DNA from: Eutreptiella sp. 'Long Island Sound 2002'
Lineage: Eukaryota; Euglenozoa; Euglenophyceae; Eutreptiales; Eutreptiaceae
Assembly (NCBI GenBank): GCA_964036045.1
Contig: OZ038379.1
Coordinates: 74,171,992 to 74,235,991 of the forward strand
DNA length: 64,000 bases
Direction: 5' to 3'
Shown here piece by piece: positions 35,045 to 45,800 of the stretch. Made by a program: the position numbers and the translations under genes. A model generated the notes under the pieces. That model made no database searches. It saw only the letters and a program-made list of their open reading frames with translations, and was not told the DNA's origin. The first letter of the stretch is position 1. Every line of letters begins with the position of its first letter.

Positions 35045-35700
35045 TGCCCCCGGATTTGCCCCCTAGGTGTGTCCCTTGGTTCAACCTGGTTGTGGGGTTG
35101 TTGCCGCTTTAAGCAGGGTTGGGGGGGGGGGGGCGACGCTGGCTCTGGTCCCTCCCTCCGGGAGTTTCCCCACTGGGGGGCCGATGCATGCACTGCTCCT
35201 CAGGGCCGTCCATTTGTACCCGCTCCGTACAAATGGACCTGCGCCGTAACCAGGTACGTCGGCCCTTCCCCACACCGGGGTCGGGTACACTGTGGGTATC
35301 TGGGGAGCCCTTGCGGGATAGACACGTCTCTTGCCTACCCCGATGGACGGTGTGCCCTACCCGCAGCCCCTCACAGGACACGAACCGCAGTACGTGCCGT
35401 GGGGAGTGCTCTTGGTCAGGCCCATTGGCCACCCCCCCAGGCCGGTGCCACCTCGGGCCGCTGGCTAACGGTCCCGGGCGTAACCCACTTTTTTGCCTGC
35501 GCTCAAGTGGGGCCGATACGGACACCAGGGGGGGGGCCCAAACCCCTGAGGTCGGGTACCTCACCAGCGTCTTTTGCGGGCTCCCCAGCCCCCCCCCAAT
35601 TCGCTGCGCTGTTGGTCCCTGCCTGCCAGCTTCCTTCCCCAGGGGCTTCCGTGTCCCATCTGCCCCTGCTGTCTGCCCTTGCTCTGGCGCATTGGTGTCT
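35045..35700 (+). repeat. Copy 1 of a ~600-bp repeat, inverted relative to 41,800-42,440
   Basis: The central ~450 bp (35,120-35,570) align with the reverse complement of 41,930-42,375 at roughly nine bases in ten. Homology weakens but continues outward on both sides. No protein reading frame is shared convincingly. It lies ~270 bp upstream of the ORF1 start of C1. Confidence 0.9.
35208..35238. other. Perfect 12-bp hairpin inside repeat copy 1
   Basis: The stem GTCCATTTGTAC / GTACAAATGGAC has a 7-nt loop (CCGCTCC). The same stem without any change is present in the inverted copy at 42,247-42,277. Possible roles (RNA 3'-end or processing signal, protein site) are not decided by the sequence. 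Confidence 0.9.
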
Positions 35701-35879
35701 CTTGTTTTTTTTTCCACCGCTCGTCACTCGTCTCTCCCCCCGGCGTTTCGGTTTGTCCTCTGCCCCCCCCCTTGTCCCCTCGCTGTCTTCTCGCTGTCCT
35801 CGGCCCTTTCGTGGCCGGCTGGGGGAGTATGGGGTGGGGGGGGGGGGGGGGCTCCTCGCTGCCTGTCCCCTGGCGTAAG

Positions 35880-36620
35880 CACGTCGCGAGCACGGTGCAG
35901 GCACGAGGCACGGCACTTGTCCCTCTGCAGGTTTGGGGGGGGCTAGCTGTGTGGCTCCCGTCATCGCCCTACCTACCCTGTGGTCGCACCCCTGGTGGTC
36001 CCCCCGTTGGGGCTTGCACGGCGCGTGCTCACTTTCGGCACGGTCGTGTGGTCCGTCCCGCACCCTCTCTCTGCTGCCTCCCAACCTTGCCGCTTTGTCC
36101 TCGGGGGGGGGGGGGCGCTGTCCGCCCCTCCCTTCTCTCATCCCCCAACCTTCGGGGGGCAGAGGTTTGTGGGGGGGGGGGGCTTGTTGTCTTCCCTTCG
36201 TTGCACGCATGTCGGGGGCAGGACGCAAGCACGGCGCAGGCACGAGGCGCGGCACCCGTCCGTCTGCAGGGGGGGGGGGGGGCATGCCTTGTGGCTCCAG
36301 TCGTCGCCCTTTCTACCCTGCGTTCGCACTGCCGGTGTTCCCCCTGCTGGGGCTTGCACGGCGCGTGCTCTCTACGGGCACGGTCGTGTGATCCGTCCCG
36401 CACCCTCTCGCCGCATCCTCCCCACCCTGCTGCTTTGTCCTCGGGGGGGGGCGCTTTTTGCCCCCCCTACCTGCATCTCCCACCCTTGGGGGGGCGGGGG
36501 TGTGTTGGGGGGGGAGGGGCGCCCATGTCGTCTTCCCTTCGTTGCACGCATGTCGCAGGCAGGACGCAAGCACGACGCATGCACGGGGTGAGGCACTGGG
36601 CTGCAGCGGGGGAGGGGGGT
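35880..36620 (+). repeat. Tandem repeat, ~342-bp unit, about two copies, with long G runs
   Basis: CGGCGCGTGCTC recurs at 36,019 and 36,360, and the AAGCACGGCGCAGGCACGAG stretch recurs at ~35,889, ~36,230 and, changed, at ~36,570. Each unit has several uninterrupted runs of 7 to 14 G that could form quadruplexes. There is no coding call; long frames across it come from the repeats. Confidence 0.8.
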
Positions 36621-37669
36621 TTCTCTTTTGGGCCTTCCCGCCCTTCTCCATGGTATAGGCTCCGCGACCCAGGATCTCCAGTCCCTGTTGCCCCTCCGCG
36701 GTAGTCGCCACGTCTCCGCATGGTGCTCAGTGTCCCGTGCCTGCTCCCTCTTGTGCCCATACATACTGGAGGAGGTACGTACCTGGTCGGAGACGGATGA
36801 CGAGGAAGTGCGGGCAGCGGGGAGGACTTACCGTACGCCTCGAAGGCTTCTTGCGCCATCCGCCGCCCTGGTCGAGGGGAGGGCCCCTGTTTTGGCATCA
36901 AACAGCCCGGAGGGGGGCCTCTTTCTGGTGCCTGTGTATCCACTTCCGAGCGGCCTGATACCGGTGCCGTGGTATCAGTCCGCTGAAAGTGGAGGCTACA
37001 AAGCGGCCGAGCGCTCTCGTCCCCCGGGCCTCTGCCATCCCCGAGCGCGATGGAGGCCCCTGGGGTCCTATGGCAGAGACGCGGGGAGACGGGCGGGGGA
37101 TTCATTTGTGGCATCCCCTGGCGATCTAGTTAATCAGATCAGCAAAATCGCGCTGCTGCAGGGGGCCCATCAGATGGCGCCGCTGGTGCCCGTCCCCTCT
37201 GCGTCACAATTACTGCAACAGGCGCAGGGGGTCCAGTGGATGGCGCCACTGGCGCGTGTCCCCTCTGCGCCACAGGTTGGGTCACCGCACCGGAGGCCCT
37301 ACGGATGGCGCCCCAGGTGCCCATCCCCCCGTGCCACTTCTTGCCTCCGGCGCCAGGCTTGTTTGACGTGACATGACACATGCATGAATGACGTCAGAGT
37401 CGGTTTCAGGACGCGCACGGCGCACGGCACGACGCATGGCAACTATCCCCTACCCTGCCCCCTCTGCTCCCTCCCTTGCCCTCTGTGCTCGCCTGGTGCT
37501 GAGCATGCCCCTGTCTCCTTCGTCGCTCCCTCTCTCTGCTCCGGCTGTCCTGCCTTCGCTCACCTCCTAAGTGTCCTACCTCTTTTGCCCTGCCTGTGCC
37601 CTCTTCCCTCGTCCCTGCCGGCCCTCGATGCATGACACTAAGCAGGCACACAGCACACTGCACCTTCAC
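36621..37669. other. Unassigned sequence with a short minisatellite
   Basis: No gene is supported. A plus-strand frame (36,628-37,371) is open for 247 codons but has no recognisable motif. At 37,173-37,340 an ATGGCGCC...GTGCCC(C)GTCCC unit of ~63-65 bp is repeated about three times and stays in that frame. Confidence 0.3.
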
Positions 37670-37798
37670 AAAATGTTTGACCGCTTGGTTGGTTTCACCT
37701 CCCGATGATTTTGCACCCAGGAAACCTTGAAGATCTCAACAATGTGCAAAGCGGGGTATATGGCACCAAAACGCAAATTCAAATCAAATCAATCAAAT

Positions 37799-37840
37799 GA
37801 ACATGTTTCGGGCTAGTCGCCCCTCCTCAGCTGTAAGAGT
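37799..37840 (-). ncRNA. Hammerhead ribozyme-like motif
   Basis: On the minus strand, CTGAGGA (fits the core CUGANGA) is followed by GGG...CCC as a short helix II and then GAAAC, a two-base gap and GTT as a minimal helix III/cleavage triplet. Minimal hammerheads of this form are known in the terminal repeats of Penelope-like elements, and the position 3' of the RT matches. Helix I pairing is poor, so it is probably decayed or only a look-alike. Confidence 0.45.
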
Positions 37841-37929
37841 AGAGAAAGACAAACCATTGCAAGGCATCCCACCAAAGTAATGGGAATGACAGAAAAAATA
37901 GATACAGTGAACAACAATCGAAACACAAA

Positions 37930-38770
37930 TTAAATATCGGGAGCACAGGCCTTCCTCAGCGCGCGCGTGCGCCACCGATGAAATAATTTCCCCAAGTTAG
38001 GCGGCGGTTGCAACGTAGCAAATAATTGTACATCCGGAAGGAAAGACAAATTATTCACAAACCCTCTCACGACTCTCAAAAAAGGAATCGGGATGGCGCT
38101 GTGATGTGGGGCACGGAAGGCGTGTATCCTTGATCTTTTCTTTGCATGTGACTTCGGGTTGATGTACTTAGGCTTGTCATTCCAAGAAAACTTTGGCTTT
38201 GTGGTGAGGGAGGGGGGGTAGCCCCATCTAATGATTGCACCTCTCAGTCGCTCCCAAGAAATCTTGTAGTAGCTCTCATGCGAGCACAATCTCAAAAAAA
38301 GGATGCACTCCCCCCCCACCCAACCTTCCTTGACACTCCTAGGGGTGTTGGAGTGCCAAGGAATGTAGAGGGCCGAATGTGTGGGTTTTCAATACACACT
38401 GTGCCTAAGTGGGTGTAAGGTGATAAACAATACATCCAAAAAAGGAACGTGTGCCACCAGCCCTCTTTGTAGGATGTCAAAAGTCAGGTGTGGGGGATAA
38501 ATTGACTTCAAAAGGGAGTCCAAAGAGGGCTCCATATTTTTTGGATGGAACATAAGACCATCGTCGATGAATCTCATGAGTTTGATTGATGGGTGTAGAT
38601 GTAGCTTTAGTCTTTCATAAAACCGAAGTACTAACGTACTCCATGTTGGTGCAGCATTAGTCCCCATCGCCCATCCCGTCAATTGTTGAAATATCCCCAC
38701 CCCCGGATTTTCGAAAATGCAGTGTGTATACACCACATTTAGCAATAGTTCACCAATGGTCAGCGACAAA
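37930..38770 (-). pseudogene. Penelope-like reverse transcriptase, C-terminal half
   Basis: Frame 38,770-38,389 has GWAMGTNAAPTWSTLVLRFYE and then LMRFIDDGLMFH, the catalytic box in the Penelope-like form, followed by HVPFLDVLF. The next part reads KPTHSALYIPWHSNTPRS in another frame, after a TGA where Arg is usual. A second shift near 38,320 gives GGECILFLRLCSHESYY and an RGYP-like segment (IIRWGYPPSL). The family normally shows exactly this sequence of blocks, so at least two frameshifts and one stop have accumulated. The thumb ends at TAA near 37,930. Confidence 0.82.
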
Positions 38771-38889
38771 AGGTGAGGGGGGGCGCTGCCTTTTGGCAGC
38801 ACGCCGCAGCACCCCGCCTTGCCCAGTGCCCCCGCACGCTGCGGGCGGCTCGCTCGGTTGTGGGGCACCATGTTACCCCCTTCTCTGCC

Positions 38890-39520
38890 CTGCCATCTCG
38901 GACCCTCTGCCCTCCGGCCAGCGCGAGCACAGTGCGGAGCAATTCGCGAGGCAGCCCTCCTCATCTGCCCCCCTCTCTGCCCCGGCCCCCTGGCCCTGTC
39001 CTGCCTCCTGTCTGCTCGCCCTCTCTCGCCTTGCTCTGCCCCTCGTCCCTGGTTGCTGGGTTCCTGGTCTCCTTTCTCTCTGTCCCTCTCCCTCTGTTCT
39101 CTCGCCTCCTCTTCCTTACCTCCGCCCCCCGGCCAGCGCGAGCACGGTGCGGAGCAATTTGCGTGGCAACCCACCCCCCCTGCTCCCCCCCTCTGCGCCC
39201 GCTCCCTGGCCCAGCCCTGCCCCTTGTGTGCTCGTTCTCCCTCGTCCTCCCTTGCCCCCCTTCCCAGGCCCCTGGGTCCCTGGCCCTCTGTCTCCTTGTC
39301 CCCGTCCTCCCTTTACCCCCCCGGCATACACATCGCGGAGCAATACGCGAGGCATCCCTCCCACTCCCTCTTCACCTTGCCGCCGCCTGGCACCCTGGTC
39401 CCTGGGCTTGTGGCACGCACCTCGCACTGCACCCGCCTGCGGCCTTTGTCCCTCTACGCCCGCCCTGCCTCCCCCTCCCTCCCCTGCCCTTTTCCCTCTC
39501 TACCCCACGCAGGACACTAC
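38890..39520 (+). repeat. Pyrimidine-rich tandem repeat, ~200-214-bp unit, three copies
   Basis: The box GCGGAGCAATTCGCGAGGCA and variants recurs at ~38,935, ~39,149 and ~39,336, each time followed by a C/T-rich tract. There is no coding sequence; open frames on both strands reflect the scarcity of stop codons in such DNA. Confidence 0.8.
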
Positions 39521-40059
39521 GCAGGACACTGTGTAGGCAAGTCGCCCGCACGTCGCAGGCAACGAGCAGACGAACACCACAACGACGCCAAACCACGCGC
39601 TTCCCCGGGCACCGGCGCACGGCCCCGCACCGGCCGCTGCACAAACCCCGAGCACCAACATAACACACCCACCGCACCACGAAGCAGCACACTCACGATG
39701 ACGCCATGGCCCTGGACATCGACAGCCGTCTAGACCTGGAGCTCCAAAACACAGCCCCACCAACCACACACCGCAACCACACACACGCACACGCACGGCA
39801 GCCACACCGCGCATGACCCCCCCCCCCCACGCCACCCACACCAACACGAAGGGCCACACAGCGCAAACACACACACCAAGACCAAGGAGACGGGCACCCA
39901 GATGACACACCCATCGCACCACCACACCACACCACCAAAAACACAGACACCACAAACACGCAACACACAACACAGCACGGCCACCGCGCACACCCACACA
40001 CACCACAAACACACACAACAAAGGACACCCCCGCCCGCGAAACACACCACCACAACCGG
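39521..40059. other. C/A-rich low-complexity DNA without a gene
   Basis: Rich in CACA and ACC words. This is where the strong C-over-G bias of the plus strand begins that continues to ~62.4 kb. I see no gene or structured RNA. Confidence 0.5.
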
Positions 40060-41720
40060 CGGGCCCCAGCCAGGAGTGGCGGGGAGCCCCACACCACCAC
40101 CGGCAGCGAAGCCCAGCCAGGAGTGGCGGGGAGTAGCACACAGGAACCTCCGCCAGGAGTGGCGAGGGACCAACCACACCACACACCAGCCACAAACCCA
40201 CCACACACGAGACCGCCACACACCACACACCACACACCACACACCACACACCACACACCACCGCCGACAGCGAAACCCAGCCAGGAGTGGCGGGGAACCG
40301 CGCCCGGGACCCTCCGCCAGGAGTGGCGAGGAACGCCCACCACCGCCGGCAGCGAAACCCAGCCAGGAGTGGCGGGGAGTAGCACACAGGAACCTCCGCC
40401 GGGAGTGGCGAGGGACCAACCACACCACACACCAGCCGCAACCCCACCAACACACCACCGCCGCACACCACACACCACATACCACACACCACACACCACA
40501 CACCACACACCACACACCCCCGCCGCCAGCAGACCCCAGTCAGGAGTGGCGGGGGACCACACACCACCACCGGCAGCGAAACCCAGCCAGGAGTGGCGGG
40601 GAGTAGCACGCAGGAACCTCCGCCAGGAGTGGCGAGGGACCGACCACACCACACACAAGCCACAACCCCACCGCACACCACCGCCGCCAACGGACCCCAG
40701 CCAGCAGTGGCGGGGAACCGCGCCCGGGACCCTCAGCCAGGAGTGGCGAGGACCGCCCACCCCACCGGCAGCGAAACCCAGCCAGGAGTGGCGGGGAGTA
40801 GCACACAAGAACCTCTGCCAGGAGTGGCGAGGGACCAACCACACCACACACAAGCCACAACCCGACCAACACACCACCGCCGCACACCACATACCACACA
40901 CCACACACCACACACCACGCACCACCGCCGCCAGCAGGCCCCAGCCAGGAGTGGCGGAGAGCCGCACACCACCACCGGCAGCGAAACCCAGCCAGGAGTG
41001 GCGGGGAGTAGCACACAGGAACCTCCGCCAGGAGTGGCGAGGGACCAACCACACCACACACCAGCCACAACCCCACCACACACCACCGCCGCCAGCGGAC
41101 ACCAGCCAGGATTGGCGGGGAACCGCGCCAGGGGCCCTCAGCCAGGAGTGTCGAGGACCGCCCACCACCACCGGCAGCGAAACCCAACCAGGAGTGGCGG
41201 GGAGTAGCACACAGGAACCTCCGCCAGGAGTGGCGAGAGACCAACCACACCACACACCAGCCACAACCCCACCACACACCACCGCCGCCCGGAGACCTCA
41301 GCCAGGAGTGGCGAGGACCGCCCACCACCACCGGCAGCGAAACCCAGCCAGGAGTGCCGGGGAGTAGCACACGGGAACCTCCGCCAGGAGCGGCGAGGGA
41401 CCAACCACACCACACACCAGCCACAACCCCACCAACACACCACCGCCGCACACCACACACCACACACCACACACCACACACCACACACCACACGCCACTG
41501 CCGGCAGCGAAACCCGAGCCAGGAGTGGCAGGGAACCGCACACCACCACAGGCAGCGAAACCCAGCCAGGAGTGGCGGGGAGTAGCACACAGGAACATCC
41601 GCCAGGAGTGGCGAGGGACCAACCACACCACACACCAGCCACAACCCCACCAACACACCACCGCCGCACACCACACACCACAAACCACGCACCACACACC
41701 AACACACACACCACGCGCGC
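40060..41720 (+). repeat. Satellite array with the GCCAGGAGTGGCG motif
   Basis: An AGCGAAACCC anchor occurs at 40,351, 40,575, 40,770, 40,980, 41,176, 41,336, 41,506 and 41,554, with an AGCGAAGCCC variant at 40,105. Most spacings are 160-246 bp. Within units the 13-mer GCCAGGAGTGGCG recurs roughly two dozen times; it can fold as a GCCA/TGGC mini-stem. CCACACA runs separate the units. The very long minus-strand frames here are repeats, not genes. Confidence 0.9.
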
Positions 41721-41799
41721 ACGCACCACGCCACAAACACACACACTGACGGCGAACCACAACCAGAGGAGGGGGCGACACGCACACAAGCAACACGGC

Positions 41800-42440
41800 C
41801 AGGAACAGCGAACCCCCCCCCCCCACCACCACAACCCCACCCCGAAGAGACGGGACACCAACCACCGCAAACCGCACAGCGAAATGGGGGGCGGGACGAA
41901 AAGGGCCCACGGGAGACGCAGGCGAGGGACCTAACCTCAGGGGTTTGGGGCCCCCCCCGGTGATTGTATCGGCCCCACCTGAGCACACGCAATAAGGTGG
42001 GATACGCCCGGGACCGTTGGTCAGCGGCCCGCGGTGGCACCGGCCTGGGGGGGTGACCAATGGGCCTGACCAAGAGCACTCCCCACGGCACGTACTGCGG
42101 TTCGAGCCCAGCGAGGGGCTGCGGGTAGGGCACACCGTCCATCGGGGCAGGCAAGAGACACGCCTATCCCGCAAGGACTCCCCAGCGACCCACAGTGTAC
42201 CCGACCCCGGTGTGGGGAACGGCTGGAGTACCTGGCTACGGAGCAGGTCCATTTGTACCGAGCGGGTACAAATGGACGGCCCGTACAACAGAGTTACAAC
42301 CTGACGGGGAGTGCAAGCATCGGCCCCCCCACGGGGAAACACCAGGGGAAGGGACCCGAGCCGGCGACGAGGACCCCCCCCCACCCACCACAGCCGGGAA
42401 GGCCCAGGCAGGACACCAGAGAAACACCGCCCCAAGCGAC
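41800..42440 (-). repeat. Copy 2 of the ~600-bp repeat, inverted relative to 35,045-35,700
   Basis: Reverse-complement partner of copy 1; the two are about 6.4 kb apart. It carries the same boxes (GATGGACGGTGTGCCCTACC read on the minus strand) and the same hairpin. It is embedded between the two GCCAGGAGTGGCG arrays. Confidence 0.9.
42247..42277. other. Perfect 12-bp hairpin inside repeat copy 2
   Basis: GTCCATTTGTAC, loop CGAGCGG, GTACAAATGGAC. The stem is identical to that at 35,208-35,238. Read in the same orientation, the loops differ by one base. Confidence 0.9.
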
Positions 42441-42857
42441 ACGGAAAAGAGACAGAAGGGGGAGGGCACGGAAAGGGGACGGCAGGGGGACACACCACCA
42501 ACAGACCCCAGCCAGGGGGGGCGGGGAACCACACAGCCGAGACGGGGGGGGGGGCACGACACACAGCCCCCGTACCAAACAGGGCCGCCAAACCACGCCC
42601 AGAAAGGCGAGGACAGGCGCCCAAACGCACCACCAACACACCGCACACACGCCCGAGCATGCACACAACACACACCCCCACAACCGCCACCGACACGAGC
42701 CCCACAAACGCACACCACACACCAAAACGCAAGCGCCGCCCGCACCACAAACGCAACACACACAAACCCAAACAACAAGAACTCAGCAACCCCCCCCGCC
42801 AGGGGGGCTGCAGGGCCGCCAGAAACCGCCAGGGCACAAAGGCGGACCCACGAACCC
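42441..42857. other. C/A-rich linker, no gene seen
   Basis: Low-complexity sequence with a variant of the array motif near 42,510 (CCAGCCAGGGGGGGCGGGG). No gene, RNA or mobile element is recognised. Confidence 0.4.
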
Positions 42858-45800
42858 CGCAGCCAGGAGTGGCGAACGGCCACACCCAGTAACACCCGAA
42901 CGGCCACGCCCAACCCCAGGACCAGGCACTACGACACCCACACCAGCACCGCCACCAACGCCCAAACCGGACGCCACAACACCCTCACCAGCGGACACAC
43001 CCGAAACCAACGGAGGCACCATCGGCAACACCAGCGACCCCAGCACCCAGCACAACACTAGGACATAGGACACCCTCACCAACAACAAACCAACACAAAA
43101 AGCCACCCAACATTGACCAACGACCGCACCCAGCCGGTCCGGTCCCCCATCGACCCGCACCCAGAACCACCGCCACCAGCATCCACGCCATCGGAAACAC
43201 CAACACCACCAACAATCAAGGCAGCACTACACCCTCACCAACACCGTCACCGCCGGCACCATCGCCTACGAAACCTACGCACACCACCGCCGGTTCCAGC
43301 ACCTACATCACCCAAGCCAACCGCATCAAGCACACCATCGCCGGCAACACCCCAGCATCAGCGTCGCCACCGGCAACCTCCGCACCGGAGGACACCAAAG
43401 CCACGACAGCCGGTGAGCCAACAAACCACCAAGCCCCGGCCAGGGGAGGCAAGGGCACACGCCCAGAACCATCAACAGCAACATTCTCGCCACCAAAGCG
43501 ACCGCAGGGCGCCATCCACCATGCAATCCCCGGCGGCACCCACACCACCGGCGCCACCTACACCACCCTCACCCACGACACCACCCGGAGCATCGCCTGC
43601 ACCACCTACACCAACAGCATCACACCACCTACTGCACACCCTCCCAGACAGAGCCACAGAAACCGGCCAACGCCCTGAACACAAGCAGCTGACCACCCAC
43701 ACACAGACCCACGCCAACCACCAGCAGCATCAGCAACGTCTGAGACGCCATAAACCATAGCGGCGCCCACAACGACCTCACCACCGACATCACCGCCACC
43801 GCCACCGGCAGTGCGGCCTCAGCAACAACAACCCAGAGCGTCAACGGCAGCTGCCACGGCGACAGCGCCCGGTACAACACCATCGGCATCAACGACACCA
43901 AGGGAGCCAACACGCGGGCCAGCGACACCCATGGGTACCTCCAGCAGGAGTGGCGAGGTCCCACCCCCGCCGTCAGAACACCACCATCCACCAGGGCAAC
44001 ACCTACAGCGCCCTCGCCTTCGACATCGCCCACAGCTCCGCCGGCGGCGCCCTCGCCGACACCGTCATCAACATCGCCGACAGTGGCAACACAGCGCCAC
44101 TGCCAACCACCCACAGCACCAACCTCCCCAACACCAGAAACAACCGGTACCACCCCACCAGGACCACGAACCGACCAACCACCAGCCACGAGTGGCACGC
44201 CCGGAACCGCCGACCACCCAAACGCAGGCCGCGCCCAGCACCAACACGAACAACACCCACGCCAACAGACCACCACGACACACGCCAACCACCAAGTAAC
44301 ACCTATGGCACCCTCGCCATCGGCATCACCAACCCCACCAACACCCACGGCACTATCCACACCACCATCAACCCCACCAACGACGGGTCGAGGTGCCGTC
44401 ACCTACAACGCCCCCACCCCTACCACCACCACCACGACCCCGGCACCAAGTAACACCTAGGGCACCCCCACCAACGGCGTCACCAAGGACGCCAGCACGA
44501 CTGGCGAACGAACGCCACCGGGCCCTCAGCCAGGAGTGGCGAGCGCCCACACCCAGCAACACGCAAACGGCCACGCCCAGACCCAGGGCCAGGAACTGCG
44601 ACGCCCACACCTGCACCGCCGCCAACACCCAAACCGAACACCACAACACCCTCACCAGCGGAAACACCCGGAACCAACGGGGACGCAGTCGGCAACACCA
44701 GCAACCCCGACACCCAGCACGACGCCTGAGACACCCACACCAACAACGGACCAACACAAGAAACCACCCTACGGCCAAGTTACACCCAAGGCGTTCCAAC
44801 CGCGCCACCCACCGACCCGCACCCAGAACGACCACCACCAGCAGCAGCAGCCACTGACAACCCACACACAGACCCACACCAACCACCAGCAGCATCAACA
44901 ACATCAGAGACACCGTCAACCATAGCAACGCCCGCAACGACCTCACCACTGGCATCACCGCCGGCACCACCGGCAGTGGGACCTCACCAACAGCAACCCG
45001 GAGCATCCACGACAGCCACCACGGCGACACCACCCAATAAGACGCCATCGGCAACAAGGACACCGAGGGGGCCAAGGCCAACCCACCAGCCAACGACGCG
45101 CATGGGAACCTCCGCCAGGAGTGGCGAGGTCCCCCCTCCGCCGTCAGAACACCGCCAGGGCAACACCTACAACACCCTACAACGCCAACACACACGGCTC
45201 CCCCGGCGGCGCCCCCACCAACACCAACACCGGCACCACCGACAGCGGCAGCACGGCGACACCGCCACCCACCCGCAGCATTGACACCGTAAACCACAAC
45301 TGAAGCAACACCTGTCACTACAGACCTAAGGACAGCCGAAGGGAATATCCCAACACCAGAGACAACCGACACCACCAGGACCACAAGCCGGCCAAACACC
45401 AGCCACGAGTGGCACGCCCGGAACCACCGAACACCAACACGCAGGCCACCCAGCACCAACACCAAAAACACCCACGCCACCAGACCACCACGAAACACGC
45501 CAGCCACCACCGTGACACCCTCACCGTCGGCAACAGCAACGCCGCCAACACCCACGGCAATATCCACACCACCGCCAAACCCACCAACGACGAGCCGAGG
45601 TACCGTCACCCACAACACCCCTATCACCACCACCACGACCCCGGCACAGAGTAGCACCTAGGGCGCCCGCATCGACGGCAACGTCAGGGACGCCACCACG
45701 GCTGGCGAACAAACGCCACCAGCGCCACACACCAGGCCCCCGGCCAAGGGTAGAAACAGCAACACCACACACCATCACACCCACCGCATCGAAATCACCC

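Larger units (their letters stand above)
37670..38772 (-). mobile_element. Penelope-like element fragment, 5'-truncated, with 3' hammerhead-like motif
   Basis: The RT motifs and C-terminal signature are those of Penelope-like elements (see the RT entry). No GIY-YIG endonuclease is seen between the RT end (37,930) and the hammerhead-like motif (37,799-37,840), which suggests an endonuclease-lacking type. The 5' border is abrupt at ~38,772, where C-rich tandem repeats begin. It is less GC-rich than its surroundings, so a later insertion is likely. Confidence 0.8.

Noticed and set aside
40060-41720. CRISPR-like array
   Set aside because: The short repeat is regularly present, but spacers are themselves repeats of varying length, there are no cas genes, and the context is a eukaryotic TE region.
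42080-42130. tRNA-like T-loop (GGTTCGAGCCC)
   Set aside because: The flanking bases do not form a T-stem, no acceptor or anticodon arm fits, and the inverted copy at 35.4 kb has changed bases at the loop.
35045-42440. Terminal inverted repeats of one DNA transposon
   Set aside because: The interior holds unrelated arrays and a Penelope-like fragment, no transposase is present, and no target-site duplication was seen at the outer ends.
39500-42885. Very long minus-strand ORFs (781, 529 and 396 codons) and the plus-strand 414-codon ORF over the arrays
   Set aside because: The translations only mirror the tandem DNA repeats, occur on both strands and in several frames, and have no domain.
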